64,000 bases of DNA from Clostridiales bacterium. Its GTDB lineage: Bacteria; Bacillota; Clostridia; Oscillospirales; Oscillospiraceae. The stretch is taken from the NCBI GenBank assembly GCA_025757645.1, contig CP107216.1, forward strand, positions 681,501-745,500. Direction: 5' to 3'. The notes under the pieces are model-generated. The model was not told where the DNA came from, made no database searches, and worked only from the letters and a program-made list of their open reading frames with translations. The position numbers were made by a program, and so were the translations under genes. This document shows positions 24,069-32,394 of the stretch, piece by piece; position 1 is the first letter of the stretch; the number at the start of each line of letters is the position of its first letter.

Positions 24069-27000
24069 CCGGCGTGCCTCCTTTCAGGTTGCTCCAGACC
24101 TTGTCGGCCGGGAGCTTGGTGAGCACACGGTGGCAGTCGCCCCCCATGCCGGGCGTGAAGTGGCAGACGGTCAGATAGTCGCAGTGCGTGCAGGCCGTGT
24201 CCTGCCCGGAGCGGAAGTAGGGGTCGGCCGTGATGCTACCGCCGCGCAGCTCGTGCGCGAGGTCGAGCAGTGTCGTTTCAATATGCCGCGCGAGCAGGCC
24301 GAGCTGCTCCGCGCTTGCGAGCGCGTCCGTTTTGCGACGGGGCGAGACGGGCAGGTACTGCGGCGTGTCGCTGTGCTCCATGGCGTGCAGCACGGCGGCA
24401 TCGTCGAGCAGCAGGCCGGAGCGGCGCACAGCGCCGGCGCGCTCTCGGGCCGCCTCCTCCGGCGAGAGCCGGCGGTCGGCAGGGATGAGCACGTCGCGCG
24501 CCGGAACGTAGAGCACGCCGGCCGGCACGATCTCGTGCCCGTAGCGCGCAGGGCCGGAGCGCTCGAGCGCGAAGAGGTACAGCAGCATCTGCAGCCCCAT
24601 GCCGTACCATACGTCCGAGAGCGAGAACGCCTTGCGCCCGGTCTTGTAGTCAACGACGCGCAGGTAGAGCTTGCCGTCGTGCAGCCAGCCGTCCACGCGG
24701 TCGGCCACGCCGCTCATGTTGAGCGTCACCTCACCGTCCGAGAGCGTGATCGGTGCGATCTGCTCGGGGTCTGCGAAGTTGAGTTCAAAATCCAGCGGCA
24801 CGAAGTCGCCCGCGCGCAGCTCGTGCGCCATGTCGGCCACGACCTGCCGCACCTGCCGGCACAGGCGGCGGAAGAGGTAGGTAAAGCGCGCGGATTTCTC
24901 CCGAAAGTCATTGAGTTCGTCGTGGATGTAGCGCTGCGTCCAGCGGTCGGTAAACGCGCCGAGCTGCTCGTCCGTCACGGCGGCGAAGCCGCCGGCGTCC
25001 GTCGCGTCCTGCGCCGTGTGCTGCAGGACGTAGTGGAAGAACGTGCCGATCTCCGGCGGGTTGAACGCCGCCGGGCGGCGGGGCCTGGCTTTGAGCCCGT
25101 ACTGCAGGAAGTAGGCGTACCGGCACGCGGAAAAGCGCTCGGCCTTCGACGCCGAGAGGTACAGCCGCTTGCCGTAGAGCGCGCGCACGCGCTCGGGCGA
25201 GAGCCGGCCGCGGGCGGTGTGGGCCGCGCGCGTGAGCGCGGCGAGCGCGGCGGGGTCGTGCTGCCGGAACCACGCGCGCGCCGCGACGGCGGCGGGATCG
25301 GTCGCCCCGCGCAGCGTGCGCCCGGCCAGCTCCAGCGCCGGGGCGGCGGCCAGCAGGCGCTGCGCGTCCGGGTTCGCGGGGCGGGGCAGCGTGCCGAAAA
25401 GCTGCGCGATGCGCGTGACGAGAAACGACGGGCGCGTGGGCGTGCCATTGCCGTCAAAGAGCGGGTAAGATACAGCGAGCGTCTCCGCCGGGAGCGTCAC
25501 GCACTGGTAGATGAGGTTGTATTCGCGCCAGAGCGCGTCGTCCGTGCCGCCGCCGATGTCGAGCTCCAGCTCCAGCAGCTCGCGCCGCTCCTCGGGCGAG
25601 AATACGCCGTCCGGCTCGCCGGCGCGCGGCAGCCGGTCGTCCGACGCACCGAGCACGATCAGGTGCCGGATGCCGCGGCGGCGCATGCGGTCAAGGTCGC
25701 CGGCGGTCACGCGGTCGAGCGCGACGGGGATCGTGCCGATGTCGTAGCAGGCGAGCATGCGCACAAAGAGCGTCGCAAATGTGTCGGCATCCATCTCCGT
25801 GTCGCCGAGGATGGCGGCGAACTGCTCAAGCGCGCCGACCGTCAGCTCCCAGAGCTGGGCGTACTCGGCCGCGAGCGCGGCGCGCCCCTCGGCGCGCAGA
25901 CTTTCGGCCAGCGCATCGAGCCGCTGCGCGAGGTGCAGCCGCTCGAGAAAATCCGCCAGCGCCATGGCCTGCGCCTCCGCCGTGGCGGCGGCGCTGCTCT
26001 CCGCGCCCAGCTGCCGCAGGGGCCCGGCCGCGCGCTGCCGCAGGTCATTGATCTCCTTCAGGCGGGCGGCGGATTCGTCCGTGTCCGGCGCGCCGTAGCC
26101 GTCCGGGTGCTGCTGCCACGGGGTCGGGCGTGTCCACGCGCTGCCGCGGATGGACCAGAGCAGGACGTAGTTTTCGAGCGTGTCCGTCTCCTCCGGCGTG
26201 AGCCCGGCGAGGCCCGTGCGCAGGTAGGCCGAGACGTCCTCGGCGTCCCAGCCGCCGGTCACGATGTCGTAGGCCGCGCGGATGAGCGCCACGAGCGGCT
26301 TTTGCATCAGGTCGGTGCGGCGGGCAAAATAGAGCGGCACGCCGTAGTAGGCGCACATGCGCTCGAGCGCGGGCGCGTAGTCGGAAAAGCCGCGCACGGC
26401 GATGGCAATGTCGCGCCAGCGGCAGCCCGACTGCACGATCTGCAGCGCGCGGGCGGCCGCCCATGCGCACTCGGCCGCGAGATCGTCCGCCGTGTGGACG
26501 GTGATCGTCTGCGCGGGATCGTCAAAGTGCGCGGAGGTGTAGGAAAACAGCTGCTGCTCGAGTACGCGCAGCGGCGTGTCGGCCGCGCGGGCGGGGCAGG
26601 ACTCGACCGTGGCCTGCACGCCGCAGTCGTCCGCCATGTCGAGCAGGACGCGCGCCGTGCGCCGGGCAGCGCCGAAGATCTCGCTGCCGCCGGAGAGCTG
26701 ATCGAGCGTGAGGCAGACCGTCACGTCCGCGCCGGCGGTCAGCAGCGCGCGCACGACGGCCAGCTCCTGCCGCGTGTAGTCGGTGAAGCCGTCGAGGTAA
26801 AAATGTCCCGTGCGGCCAAGCGTGCTCGCGGGGATGCGCTCGGCCAGGCGGGTCAGCCGGTCGGTGGGGTCTGCGTGCCCCTGCGCGGTCACGGCGTCAT
26901 ACGCCGCGAGCACGAGCGCAAGGTCGCGCAGCTTGTCGCCCAGATAGCCGGGGCAGCGCGCGGCCGTGGCCTCGAGCGCGTCGGGCGTGACGCACGCGGT

Positions 27001-27384
27001 CTTGAGCTCATCGACCGCGCCGAGGAGCGTCTGCTGCATCTGCGGCCGGCGGGCGGCCGCGCCGAACAGCCGCAGCCGCGGCGCCACCTGGCTCAGTGCC
27101 AGCGCCATGCACAGCAGCCGCCCGCCCTGATCGAGCAGCGGCGCCTCGCCCGCGCCGGTCTCGGCCGCGACGCGGCGCGCCAGCCCCGTGAAGCTCAGCA
27201 CCTCGGCGTACAGACTCAGGCTGTCGCCGCAGGCGGCGCACAGCGCGCGCTCGGCCTCGTGGCTGTATTGCTCCGGCACGAGCAGCACCTGCCCCGGCGT
27301 GCGCGCCGCGACGGCTGTGCGGATGCGCCCCATGAGCAGGTCGGTCTTGCCGCTGGCGGCAGGGCCATAGAGCAGGTGCAGCAT
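24061..27384 (-). CDS. addB: ATP-dependent helicase/nuclease subunit B
   Basis: 1107 aa. It begins MLHLLYGPAASGKTDLLMGR with a Walker A (GPAASGKT) and AAGGAGGG upstream; a longer start 12 codons earlier is unsupported. The C-terminal nuclease motif is YLRVVDYKTGRKAF (about residue 910). The Fe-S staple cysteines are visible: one in ACRYAYFLQ (about 755) and CTHCDYLTVC (about 1063-1072), the C-x2-C-x5-C layout known for AddB. Operon order addB-addA is typical of Firmicutes. Confidence 0.96.
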   Translation of the reverse strand: MLHLLYGPAASGKTDLLMGRIRTAVAARTPGQVLLVPEQYSHEAERALCAACGDSLSLYAEVLSFTGLARRVAAETGAGEAPLLDQGGRLLCMALALSQVAPRLRLFGAAARRPQMQQTLLGAVDELKTACVTPDALEATAARCPGYLGDKLRDLALVLAAYDAVTAQGHADPTDRLTRLAERIPASTLGRTGHFYLDGFTDYTRQELAVVRALLTAGADVTVCLTLDQLSGGSEIFGAARRTARVLLDMADDCGVQATVESCPARAADTPLRVLEQQLFSYTSAHFDDPAQTITVHTADDLAAECAWAAARALQIVQSGCRWRDIAIAVRGFSDYAPALERMCAYYGVPLYFARRTDLMQKPLVALIRAAYDIVTGGWDAEDVSAYLRTGLAGLTPEETDTLENYVLLWSIRGSAWTRPTPWQQHPDGYGAPDTDESAARLKEINDLRQRAAGPLRQLGAESSAAATAEAQAMALADFLERLHLAQRLDALAESLRAEGRAALAAEYAQLWELTVGALEQFAAILGDTEMDADTFATLFVRMLACYDIGTIPVALDRVTAGDLDRMRRRGIRHLIVLGASDDRLPRAGEPDGVFSPEERRELLELELDIGGGTDDALWREYNLIYQCVTLPAETLAVSYPLFDGNGTPTRPSFLVTRIAQLFGTLPRPANPDAQRLLAAAPALELAGRTLRGATDPAAVAARAWFRQHDPAALAALTRAAHTARGRLSPERVRALYGKRLYLSASKAERFSACRYAYFLQYGLKARPRRPAAFNPPEIGTFFHYVLQHTAQDATDAGGFAAVTDEQLGAFTDRWTQRYIHDELNDFREKSARFTYLFRRLCRQVRQVVADMAHELRAGDFVPLDFELNFADPEQIAPITLSDGEVTLNMSGVADRVDGWLHDGKLYLRVVDYKTGRKAFSLSDVWYGMGLQMLLYLFALERSGPARYGHEIVPAGVLYVPARDVLIPADRRLSPEEAARERAGAVRRSGLLLDDAAVLHAMEHSDTPQYLPVSPRRKTDALASAEQLGLLARHIETTLLDLAHELRGGSITADPYFRSGQDTACTHCDYLTVCHFTPGMGGDCHRVLTKLPADKVWSNLKGGTPDA

Positions 27385-27614
27385 AAGATCCCTCCTTGCG
27401 ATTTGGTTCGATGATAGCATATTTGCTGTCCCATTAAAAGGACACTTAAGCGGGGCTGCCTCGAGAAAAGCCCAAAAAACGAAAAAATTCCCAATTTATG
27501 ATTGCGCATTGCGCGGATCTGTGATACCTGAAAGGTGTTTTCTGTGACGGTACCGGCGGCGGTCAGAGATTGCCGGAGTGCCGGAAATTGCGTGAATTGT
27601 GAGTGGATGATGTC
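27385..27614. other. Gap upstream of addB and of the tiny hydrophobic ORF
   Basis: AT-rich relative to its surroundings. TATGCT and TATCAT -10-like sequences for addB lie near 27415, and a short inverted repeat TGTCC/GGACA lies at 27429-27446. No clear -35 element, RNA or ORF was identified. Confidence 0.4.
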
Positions 27615-27704
27615 ATGAAATTCTTTTTCAATCTGCTTGGCAACATCATGGTTGCGATCGTTGTGCTTTTGCTGTTGGCCTTTCTCATTCCGAAAATTCT
27701 GTAA
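27615..27704 (+). CDS. 29-residue hydrophobic peptide
   Basis: The ORF begins MKFFFNLLGNIMVAIVVL and ends FLIPKIL: one predicted transmembrane helix with Lys near each end. A GC-rich hairpin and U-rich tract follow 35 nt downstream. There is no strong Shine-Dalgarno site (only GTGGATGATG upstream), so translation is uncertain. The size and composition resemble small membrane proteins or type I toxin peptides, but no antitoxin RNA was identified. Confidence 0.4.
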   Translation: MKFFFNLLGNIMVAIVVLLLLAFLIPKIL

Positions 27705-27738
27705 TCGGCTTCCGGACGGCGGAAGTTACAGCTGCGAT

Positions 27739-27782
27739 GGGCTGCCTGCTGGGAATACGCAGGCGGCCCTCTTTCTTTATTT
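27739..27782 (+). terminator. Terminator-like hairpin after the 29-residue ORF
   Basis: GGGCTGCCTGC/GCAGGCGGCCC with a nine-base loop, followed by TCTTTCTTTATTT. Confidence 0.6.
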
Positions 27783-27826
27783 GCGCTTTTTTGAGCGGAA
27801 CGATGGGTGTGCCTTCTTTTGCCGCC

Positions 27827-29173
27827 TTACCACACCTGCCAGCGCAGGGCGAATGCGGCGAGATAGCCGAGCGAGGCGAGCGCGCTCAGGGCGGTAAGGA
27901 CGCGCCCGGCGGTGCGCGCTCGCGTGCACTGCGCCAGTGCCAGCGGCACCGGCAGCAGCACGAGCAGGTAGCGCGGCGCGCTCAGCAGCCACGTCGCGCC
28001 GACGGCGACGATGTAATACGCGAGAAACCACGCCGTCTGGCTCGCGCGCAGCTTCGGCGCGGCCGCGGCCAGCAGGCCGAGCGCAGCAAAGCACGCGATC
28101 AGGTTCGGCAGCCAGAGGCCGAGCGCGTCGCGCCAGACGCCGGAGGTCAGACTGCGCAGAAAATAGTCCGTCTGATACGCGGCGGTGCTGAAAAACAGGC
28201 CCGTGCGCTGGTTCCAGTGCTCGCGCTGGTAGATGAGAAACTGAAACGGGTTTCCAGATACGCGCCAGTTGATATAACAATACGCCGCGAAGCCGAGCGG
28301 CACGAGCAGCGCGCCGACGACCTGCCGGGTGTCCACCCGGCGGCGCTGCACGGCGTCGTGCACGAGCTCCCACAGCAGCGGCACGAACAGCAGCAGCCCG
28401 AGCGAGCGCGTGAACGCGGCATAGGCTCCGCACAGCCCGCCGAGGATGGGCCGGCGCGTGCGGGCGAGGTAGAGCGCCGCGGCCGTCAGCAGCAGAAACA
28501 GACTTTCGCTCATGGGCGCGGCGAAGAAAAAGCACCCCGGCGCGAGCGCGAGAAAGCGCAGCGCGCGCACGGCGTCGCGGTGCGGCAGGTCGAGCCGCAG
28601 CAGCCGGTAGATCATGCACCCCGCGCCCGCGAAGCACAGCGCCGATGTGAGCAGCCCCGCGCAGATGTCCGAGGGAATGAGGCGCATCACCGCGCGCACC
28701 ACGAGCGGGTAGCCCGGCAGGAACACGAGCTGCACGACGCGGTCGGGATCGCCGGCGGCGATGTAGCCGTCGCGCGCGATGTCAAGATAGTGCCGGCTGT
28801 CGGTGCAGCGCCAGAATTCGAGCGCCTGCGCGAGCGTTTCCGGCTGCCCGGCGAGGGCGCGGACGCTCCACGTGAGCAGGAGCAGGACGAGATCGAGCGC
28901 GAGCAGCGCAGCGAAAATGCGCGAGCCCATGTGCGCGGGTTCGGCCGCCGGAACGGCGGCGGGCGCATCGCCCTCACGCTGCCAGAAGTGCACCCACGCG
29001 GGCACGAACCGCAGCCCCACGGCGGCAAACAGCGCCGCGCTGCACCCGGCGGCGATGCCGCCCGGGACGGACAGACCCGGCGTGCGCACGCACCAGAGCA
29101 CGAACAGTGCCGCGAGCGCGGCAAGGCCCAGCGCATCGAGCACGATGACGGCGCGGCGGGATCGCGGCTGCAT
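27827..29173 (-). CDS. Multi-pass mannosyltransferase-like membrane protein (PIG-V/GT-C type)
   Basis: 448 aa with about 10 hydrophobic segments. The loop after the first helices reads FWRCTDSRHYLDIARDGYI with later VFLPGYPLVVRAVMRLIP, which matches the D-x-x-Y-x-x-I-A-x-x-G-Y and F-P-x-Y-P motifs of GPI-mannosyltransferase-II-like GT-C enzymes. In bacteria such proteins probably use polyprenyl-phosphate sugars at the outer face of the membrane. The start (MQPRSRRAV) has AGGAGGT upstream; the upstream in-frame extension crosses a repeat. Donor and acceptor are unknown. Confidence 0.7.
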   Translation of the reverse strand: MQPRSRRAVIVLDALGLAALAALFVLWCVRTPGLSVPGGIAAGCSAALFAAVGLRFVPAWVHFWQREGDAPAAVPAAEPAHMGSRIFAALLALDLVLLLLTWSVRALAGQPETLAQALEFWRCTDSRHYLDIARDGYIAAGDPDRVVQLVFLPGYPLVVRAVMRLIPSDICAGLLTSALCFAGAGCMIYRLLRLDLPHRDAVRALRFLALAPGCFFFAAPMSESLFLLLTAAALYLARTRRPILGGLCGAYAAFTRSLGLLLFVPLLWELVHDAVQRRRVDTRQVVGALLVPLGFAAYCYINWRVSGNPFQFLIYQREHWNQRTGLFFSTAAYQTDYFLRSLTSGVWRDALGLWLPNLIACFAALGLLAAAAPKLRASQTAWFLAYYIVAVGATWLLSAPRYLLVLLPVPLALAQCTRARTAGRVLTALSALASLGYLAAFALRWQVW

Positions 29174-29246
29174 GGCGGCACCTCCTGACAAGACGAGAAT
29201 AATAAATTGTAGCACGTGCGGCGGGAAAAGACAATGCGCGGGCTGC

Positions 29247-29400
29247 GGTGGGGCAGCGCTGAAGGACGTTGAAAGCCTTCTCCTCAAGGAGAAGGCATCG
29301 CCAGGGGCGATGCATGATCTCATTCGAAGCGGGCCTTGCCCCCTCGGGCGCCCCTGCGGCTCAGACATCTTGGAATGATGCATGATTCGCGCCTCGATGA
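29247..29400. repeat. Intergenic repeat region, copy C
   Basis: Contains two clean hairpins, GCCTTCTCC-TCAA-GGAGAAGGC and GCATCGCC-AGG-GGCGATGC, then a 25-bp motif (29323-29347, beginning ATTCGAAGCGGGCC and ending CCCCCTCG). That motif recurs on the opposite strand at 39357-39381 with one mismatch. GATGCATGAT occurs twice (near 29308 and 29375). No ORF is supported. Confidence 0.55.
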
Positions 29401-29423
29401 AATGCCTTCCGACGCATGGCGCA

Positions 29424-29455
29424 AAAACGGGGCTGACCGGCCGGTCAGCCCCGTT
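29424..29455 (-). terminator. Terminator of the aconitase-X operon
   Basis: Perfect 28-bp palindrome ACGGGGCTGACCGG/CCGGTCAGCCCCGT; on the minus strand followed by five U residues. Confidence 0.88.
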
Positions 29456-29471
29456 TCCTTTCCATAAAGTG

Positions 29472-29912
29472 TTATGCCACCTCGACGATGCCGCCGTCGA
29501 GCACGCGCACGGTCTGCCCCGTCTGCACGGCGGCGAGAAATTCGTCGCCCAGGCAGTCGATGACCGGCATATCGGCGTCCGTCCACACGGACGCGAGGAT
29601 CGCGCCCGAGGCCGCCAGCGAGTCGATGTGCTTGGAAAAGAGCATGCACGCCGGCTGCTGCCCGGAGGCGCAGGCTGTGTAGAGCACCATGCCGCCGGTG
29701 GTCGAGCCGATCGTCTCCGGCAGGCACAGAGCCTTGCCGATCATCGGCTTTTTATACAGGTCGGGGTTGTTCTGGTCGCCGCATTTGACCTGCTTGTCGT
29801 GGAACATCAAGGCCATCTGATAGCTGGCGAGCGTGTTGAAGCCGCCGTGCGACACGAGGGCTTCCGCCTCGCACGTGCCGGGACAGATGACGCGGCCCTG
29901 AAACTGTTTCAT
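29472..29912 (-). CDS. Aconitase X swivel domain (DUF126)
   Basis: 146 aa. MKQFQGRVICPGTCEAEALVSHGGFN and IGKALCLPETIGSTTGGMVLY match the DUF126 swivel domain, which closes over the active site formed by the catalytic subunit. It is separated by one nucleotide from the preceding subunit's stop, with AGGGGG 10 nt upstream. Split-subunit AcnX enzymes include cis-3-hydroxy-L-proline dehydratase and archaeal mevalonate-5-phosphate dehydratase; the substrate here is undetermined. Confidence 0.85.
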   Translation of the reverse strand: MKQFQGRVICPGTCEAEALVSHGGFNTLASYQMALMFHDKQVKCGDQNNPDLYKKPMIGKALCLPETIGSTTGGMVLYTACASGQQPACMLFSKHIDSLAASGAILASVWTDADMPVIDCLGDEFLAAVQTGQTVRVLDGGIVEVA

Positions 29913-29913
29913 A

Positions 29914-31188
29914 TTAGTTGGCCCCCTTCGTAATCATGGTGATGATCTCATCCTCGGTGTAGTAGCGCGCGGTCGAATACGTGCGCAGCTTGTTCGACGA
30001 GGTGATGACGGGCATGGCTTTGCTGAGCGGGTTGTTCATGTACATGAGCGGGCAGATGTAGCTGAGCACGACGCCGGTGTTGCGCAGGCGGGGTGCGTAC
30101 TCTGTCTTTTCAAATTCCTCGATAACGCCGGGTGCGGCGGTGAACACCGTCGGGATGCAGACCTTGCGCTGACCGTGCGCCCGGAGGCTGGCCTCGACGC
30201 GCTCGGTCGTGTCGATGAGCTGGTGGAGCGTCATGTGCGGGCAGCCCATGAAGCACAGCTTCGGCTTGGCGTTGAGATTCTTCCACACGCACGGATAGCT
30301 CTCGCGCACGCGCTGGAGCTCCGCGTCGTCGATGACGTACACGGGCGCACCGTCGCGGATGAGCGCCTCGCCCTGCTGCACGGCCTCGGGCGTGAGGTGC
30401 TCGATGTGGTACAGGCCCACGGCGCCGTTGGACGCGGTGGCTGCGCCGAAGTCCTTGAGATACGCGATGGCATCCTCATTGATCTCCGTGCCGATCCACT
30501 GGTCAAGCCCCTTGACATACGGCACTTTTTCCATGACCTTCATGCCGATGGCGGAGCCGAGCAGCTGCGGCTCGGGCTTTTTCGTCGTGCGCACCTCGAC
30601 GATCCAGTCGGCCTTTCGTCCGTCGTCGGTCAGAAAACCGAAATACGGCACGCAGCCGGCGATAGAGCCCATGAGCTCGATCATGCCGGAGTTGCGGTTG
30701 CAGCGCGCGCCGAGCACGCTGTTGGCGTACACCACGGCGGACGACTCCGCCCACGAGAGCACCTCGCCCTGCTTGGGCTTGTTGCCCACCTCGTCGAGGT
30801 AGCAGGTGCAGGTGTAGTCCTTGTCGCTGAGGATGCCGAGCTTTCTCAGCTGGGCCTCGTAGCGCGCCTGCTGCTTATACATGAACTGGTGGAACACCAG
30901 ATCCTGCAGCGGGTTCGAGGGGACGTTCTTGTCGAGCGGGAGCGGGTCGGCGGTGAATTTCTGCTCGGAAAACGCGCCGGCCTCGATCAGCTGGTCATAC
31001 AGGTCATAGACCGGCTTCATGGCGTTGATGCCGAAGCTGATGACCGTGTGGCCGTAGGTGCTCGTGACGGGCACCATCTTTTCCGCGCCGAAGGCGTCGC
31101 CGTACATGACGAGCGTTTTCATGACCTTGGCCATGACGGCGCCCTTGCTGCCGTCGAGCACGGCCTGTTGTTCGGGTGTCAGTTTCAT
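29914..31188 (-). CDS. Aconitase X catalytic subunit (DUF521)
   Basis: 424 aa. Family features are ALLPLDKNVPSNPLQDLVFHQ-type N-P-LQD, CTCYLDEVGNKPKQGEVLSWAESSAVVYANSVLGARCNRNSG with Cys residues positioned for a cluster, PKLCFMGCPHMTLHQL, and the C-terminal SSNKLRTYSTARYYTEDEI. Start MKLTPEQQAV with AAGGAGG 9 nt upstream. Fe-S hydro-lyase expected. With no hydroxyproline or mevalonate genes nearby, either reported AcnX activity remains possible; a bacterial hydroxyproline-type dehydratase is somewhat likelier. Confidence 0.87.
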   Translation of the reverse strand: MKLTPEQQAVLDGSKGAVMAKVMKTLVMYGDAFGAEKMVPVTSTYGHTVISFGINAMKPVYDLYDQLIEAGAFSEQKFTADPLPLDKNVPSNPLQDLVFHQFMYKQQARYEAQLRKLGILSDKDYTCTCYLDEVGNKPKQGEVLSWAESSAVVYANSVLGARCNRNSGMIELMGSIAGCVPYFGFLTDDGRKADWIVEVRTTKKPEPQLLGSAIGMKVMEKVPYVKGLDQWIGTEINEDAIAYLKDFGAATASNGAVGLYHIEHLTPEAVQQGEALIRDGAPVYVIDDAELQRVRESYPCVWKNLNAKPKLCFMGCPHMTLHQLIDTTERVEASLRAHGQRKVCIPTVFTAAPGVIEEFEKTEYAPRLRNTGVVLSYICPLMYMNNPLSKAMPVITSSNKLRTYSTARYYTEDEIITMITKGAN

Positions 31189-31226
31189 GGGGAATCGACC
31201 TCCTTGTACATACACTTTCTGTGAAT

Positions 31227-31267
31227 TTCTTGACAAGAATTATAGCCCAATTTGGGCAAAAATGCAA
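31227..31267 (-). promoter_or_regulatory. Aconitase-X promoter with two palindromes
   Basis: Minus strand TTGCAT (31262-31267), 17-nt spacer, TATAAT (31239-31244). The spacer is occupied by GCCCAAATTGGGC, and a second palindrome TTCTTG-A-CAAGAA (31227-31239) lies at the expected transcript start. Both are candidate operators. Confidence 0.7.
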
Positions 31268-31297
31268 GGGGCATTTGCGCGCAGCTGCGTGTGTGCG

Positions 31298-31324
31298 AAA
31301 AACCCCGCCGACCGGCGGGGTTTT
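31298..31324 (-). terminator. Terminator of the EamA transporter gene
   Basis: CCCCGCCG-AC-CGGCGGGG with A-run/T-run flanks on both sides; on the minus strand five U residues follow. Confidence 0.88.
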
Positions 31325-31326
31325 GC

Positions 31327-32247
31327 TTATTTTCCCGCGCGGGCGGCCTTGGCCGGCAGCGGGATCTGCGCGAGGACGACGGCGAGGAACATCAGCGCGC
31401 AGCCGAGGTATTCGCGCGGGGTCATGTGCTGGTGTAGAATGATCGCGCCCGCGATGACGGCGAACACGCTCTCAAGGCTCAGCAGGATGGTGACGACCGT
31501 GGGGTTGGAGTCCTTCTGCGCGAGGATCTGCAGCGTGTAGCCCACACCGCACGAGAACACGCCCACATACAGCAGCGGCAGCGCGCACGAGAGCAGGGCG
31601 GCGGCGTCCACGTGCTCGAAAAACGGGATGCACACGGCCGACCACAGCCCCGCGAACAGAAACTGCACGCAGCTGAGCTTCACCCCATCGCACGTTGCAC
31701 CGAAGTGGTCGATGACCAGAATGTGCACGGCAAAGCACACCGCGCACACGAGCACGAGCAGGTCGCCCGCGGCGAGGCGGAAGCTGCCCTTGATGCACAG
31801 CAGGTACAGGGATACGACCGACAGCACGACCGCGATCCATACCGGCAGGCTGACCTTGCGCCTGAAAAACAGGCCGAACACTGGCACGAGCACCACGTAC
31901 AGCGCCGTGAGAAAGCCCGCCTTTCCGGCGTCCGTCCCGGCGGTGATGCCGGCCTGCTGGAAGTTCGAGGCGATGGCCAGCGCCGTGCCGCAGCAAAAGC
32001 CGCCGAGCCAGAGCTGTCTGCGTCCGGCGCGTTTTTCCGCCTCCGTGGGCTGCGGGCGGTCCTTATGCACGGCATGCAGCACCGCGATGAGCACCAGCAG
32101 CGCGAGCACGGCGATGAAATAGCGCACGGCGTTGAACGTGAATGTGCCGATCGTATCGGCGCAGACGTCCTGCGCGACGAAGGCGGTGCCCCAGATGAGC
32201 GCGGCCAGGATCGGGAAAACGACTTGACGGATCTGATTGTGTTTCAT
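31327..32247 (-). CDS. EamA/DMT-family transporter
   Basis: 306 aa with about ten hydrophobic helices in two EamA repeats (LAALIWGTAFVAQDVCADTIGTFTFNAVRYF and the second half starting LLVLVCAVCFAVHILVIDHFG). The C-terminal repeat ends with SLESVFAVIAGAIILHQHMTPREYLGCALMFLAVVLAQ, the usual E-P/E-S-x-F box. The family exports metabolites or amino acids; substrate unknown. The chosen ATG (MKHNQIRQVV) lies behind a promoter, a hairpin leader and an AAGGGG site. Confidence 0.88.
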   Translation of the reverse strand: MKHNQIRQVVFPILAALIWGTAFVAQDVCADTIGTFTFNAVRYFIAVLALLVLIAVLHAVHKDRPQPTEAEKRAGRRQLWLGGFCCGTALAIASNFQQAGITAGTDAGKAGFLTALYVVLVPVFGLFFRRKVSLPVWIAVVLSVVSLYLLCIKGSFRLAAGDLLVLVCAVCFAVHILVIDHFGATCDGVKLSCVQFLFAGLWSAVCIPFFEHVDAAALLSCALPLLYVGVFSCGVGYTLQILAQKDSNPTVVTILLSLESVFAVIAGAIILHQHMTPREYLGCALMFLAVVLAQIPLPAKAARAGK

Positions 32248-32280
32248 AGGCGGGACCCCTTGGCAATGTCGGCGGCAAAT

Positions 32281-32327
32281 ACAAAAGCAGTCAGACTTTC
32301 CTCGCCTGACTGCCGGTAGGTGCACAC
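32281..32327 (-). promoter_or_regulatory. Hairpin leader / attenuator of the EamA gene
   Basis: In the transcript, a small stem AGGT-GTGC-ACCT is followed by GCAGTCAG/CTGACTGC (32306-32313, 32287-32294) with an 11-nt purine-rich loop and then UUUUGUAUUU. This is terminator-like, yet 34 nt upstream of the start codon. No known riboswitch class could be named. Confidence 0.5.
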
Positions 32328-32337
32328 CTGTGTCCAT

Positions 32338-32366
32338 AGCATAGTACAGGCGTGAACGCTTGTCAA
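32338..32366 (-). promoter_or_regulatory. EamA gene promoter
   Basis: Minus strand TTGACA (32361-32366), 17-nt spacer, TATGCT (32338-32343). Confidence 0.78.
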
Positions 32367-32394
32367 TCGGTTTTTTGCTGTAAATCGTGAAATT

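Noticed and set aside
21204..27414. Very long open frames opposite addA and addB
   Set aside because: High-G+C codon bias leaves the antisense frame free of stops; AddA/AddB motifs fix the real strand.
29247..29383. N-terminal extension of the membrane mannosyltransferase-like protein
   Set aside because: The extension translates the repeat region; an AGGAGGT site places the start at 29173.
32287..32313. GAGGAAAGUC string resembling an RNase P conserved region
   Set aside because: It is only a hairpin loop in a short leader; no other RNase P core elements or the ~350-nt length are present.
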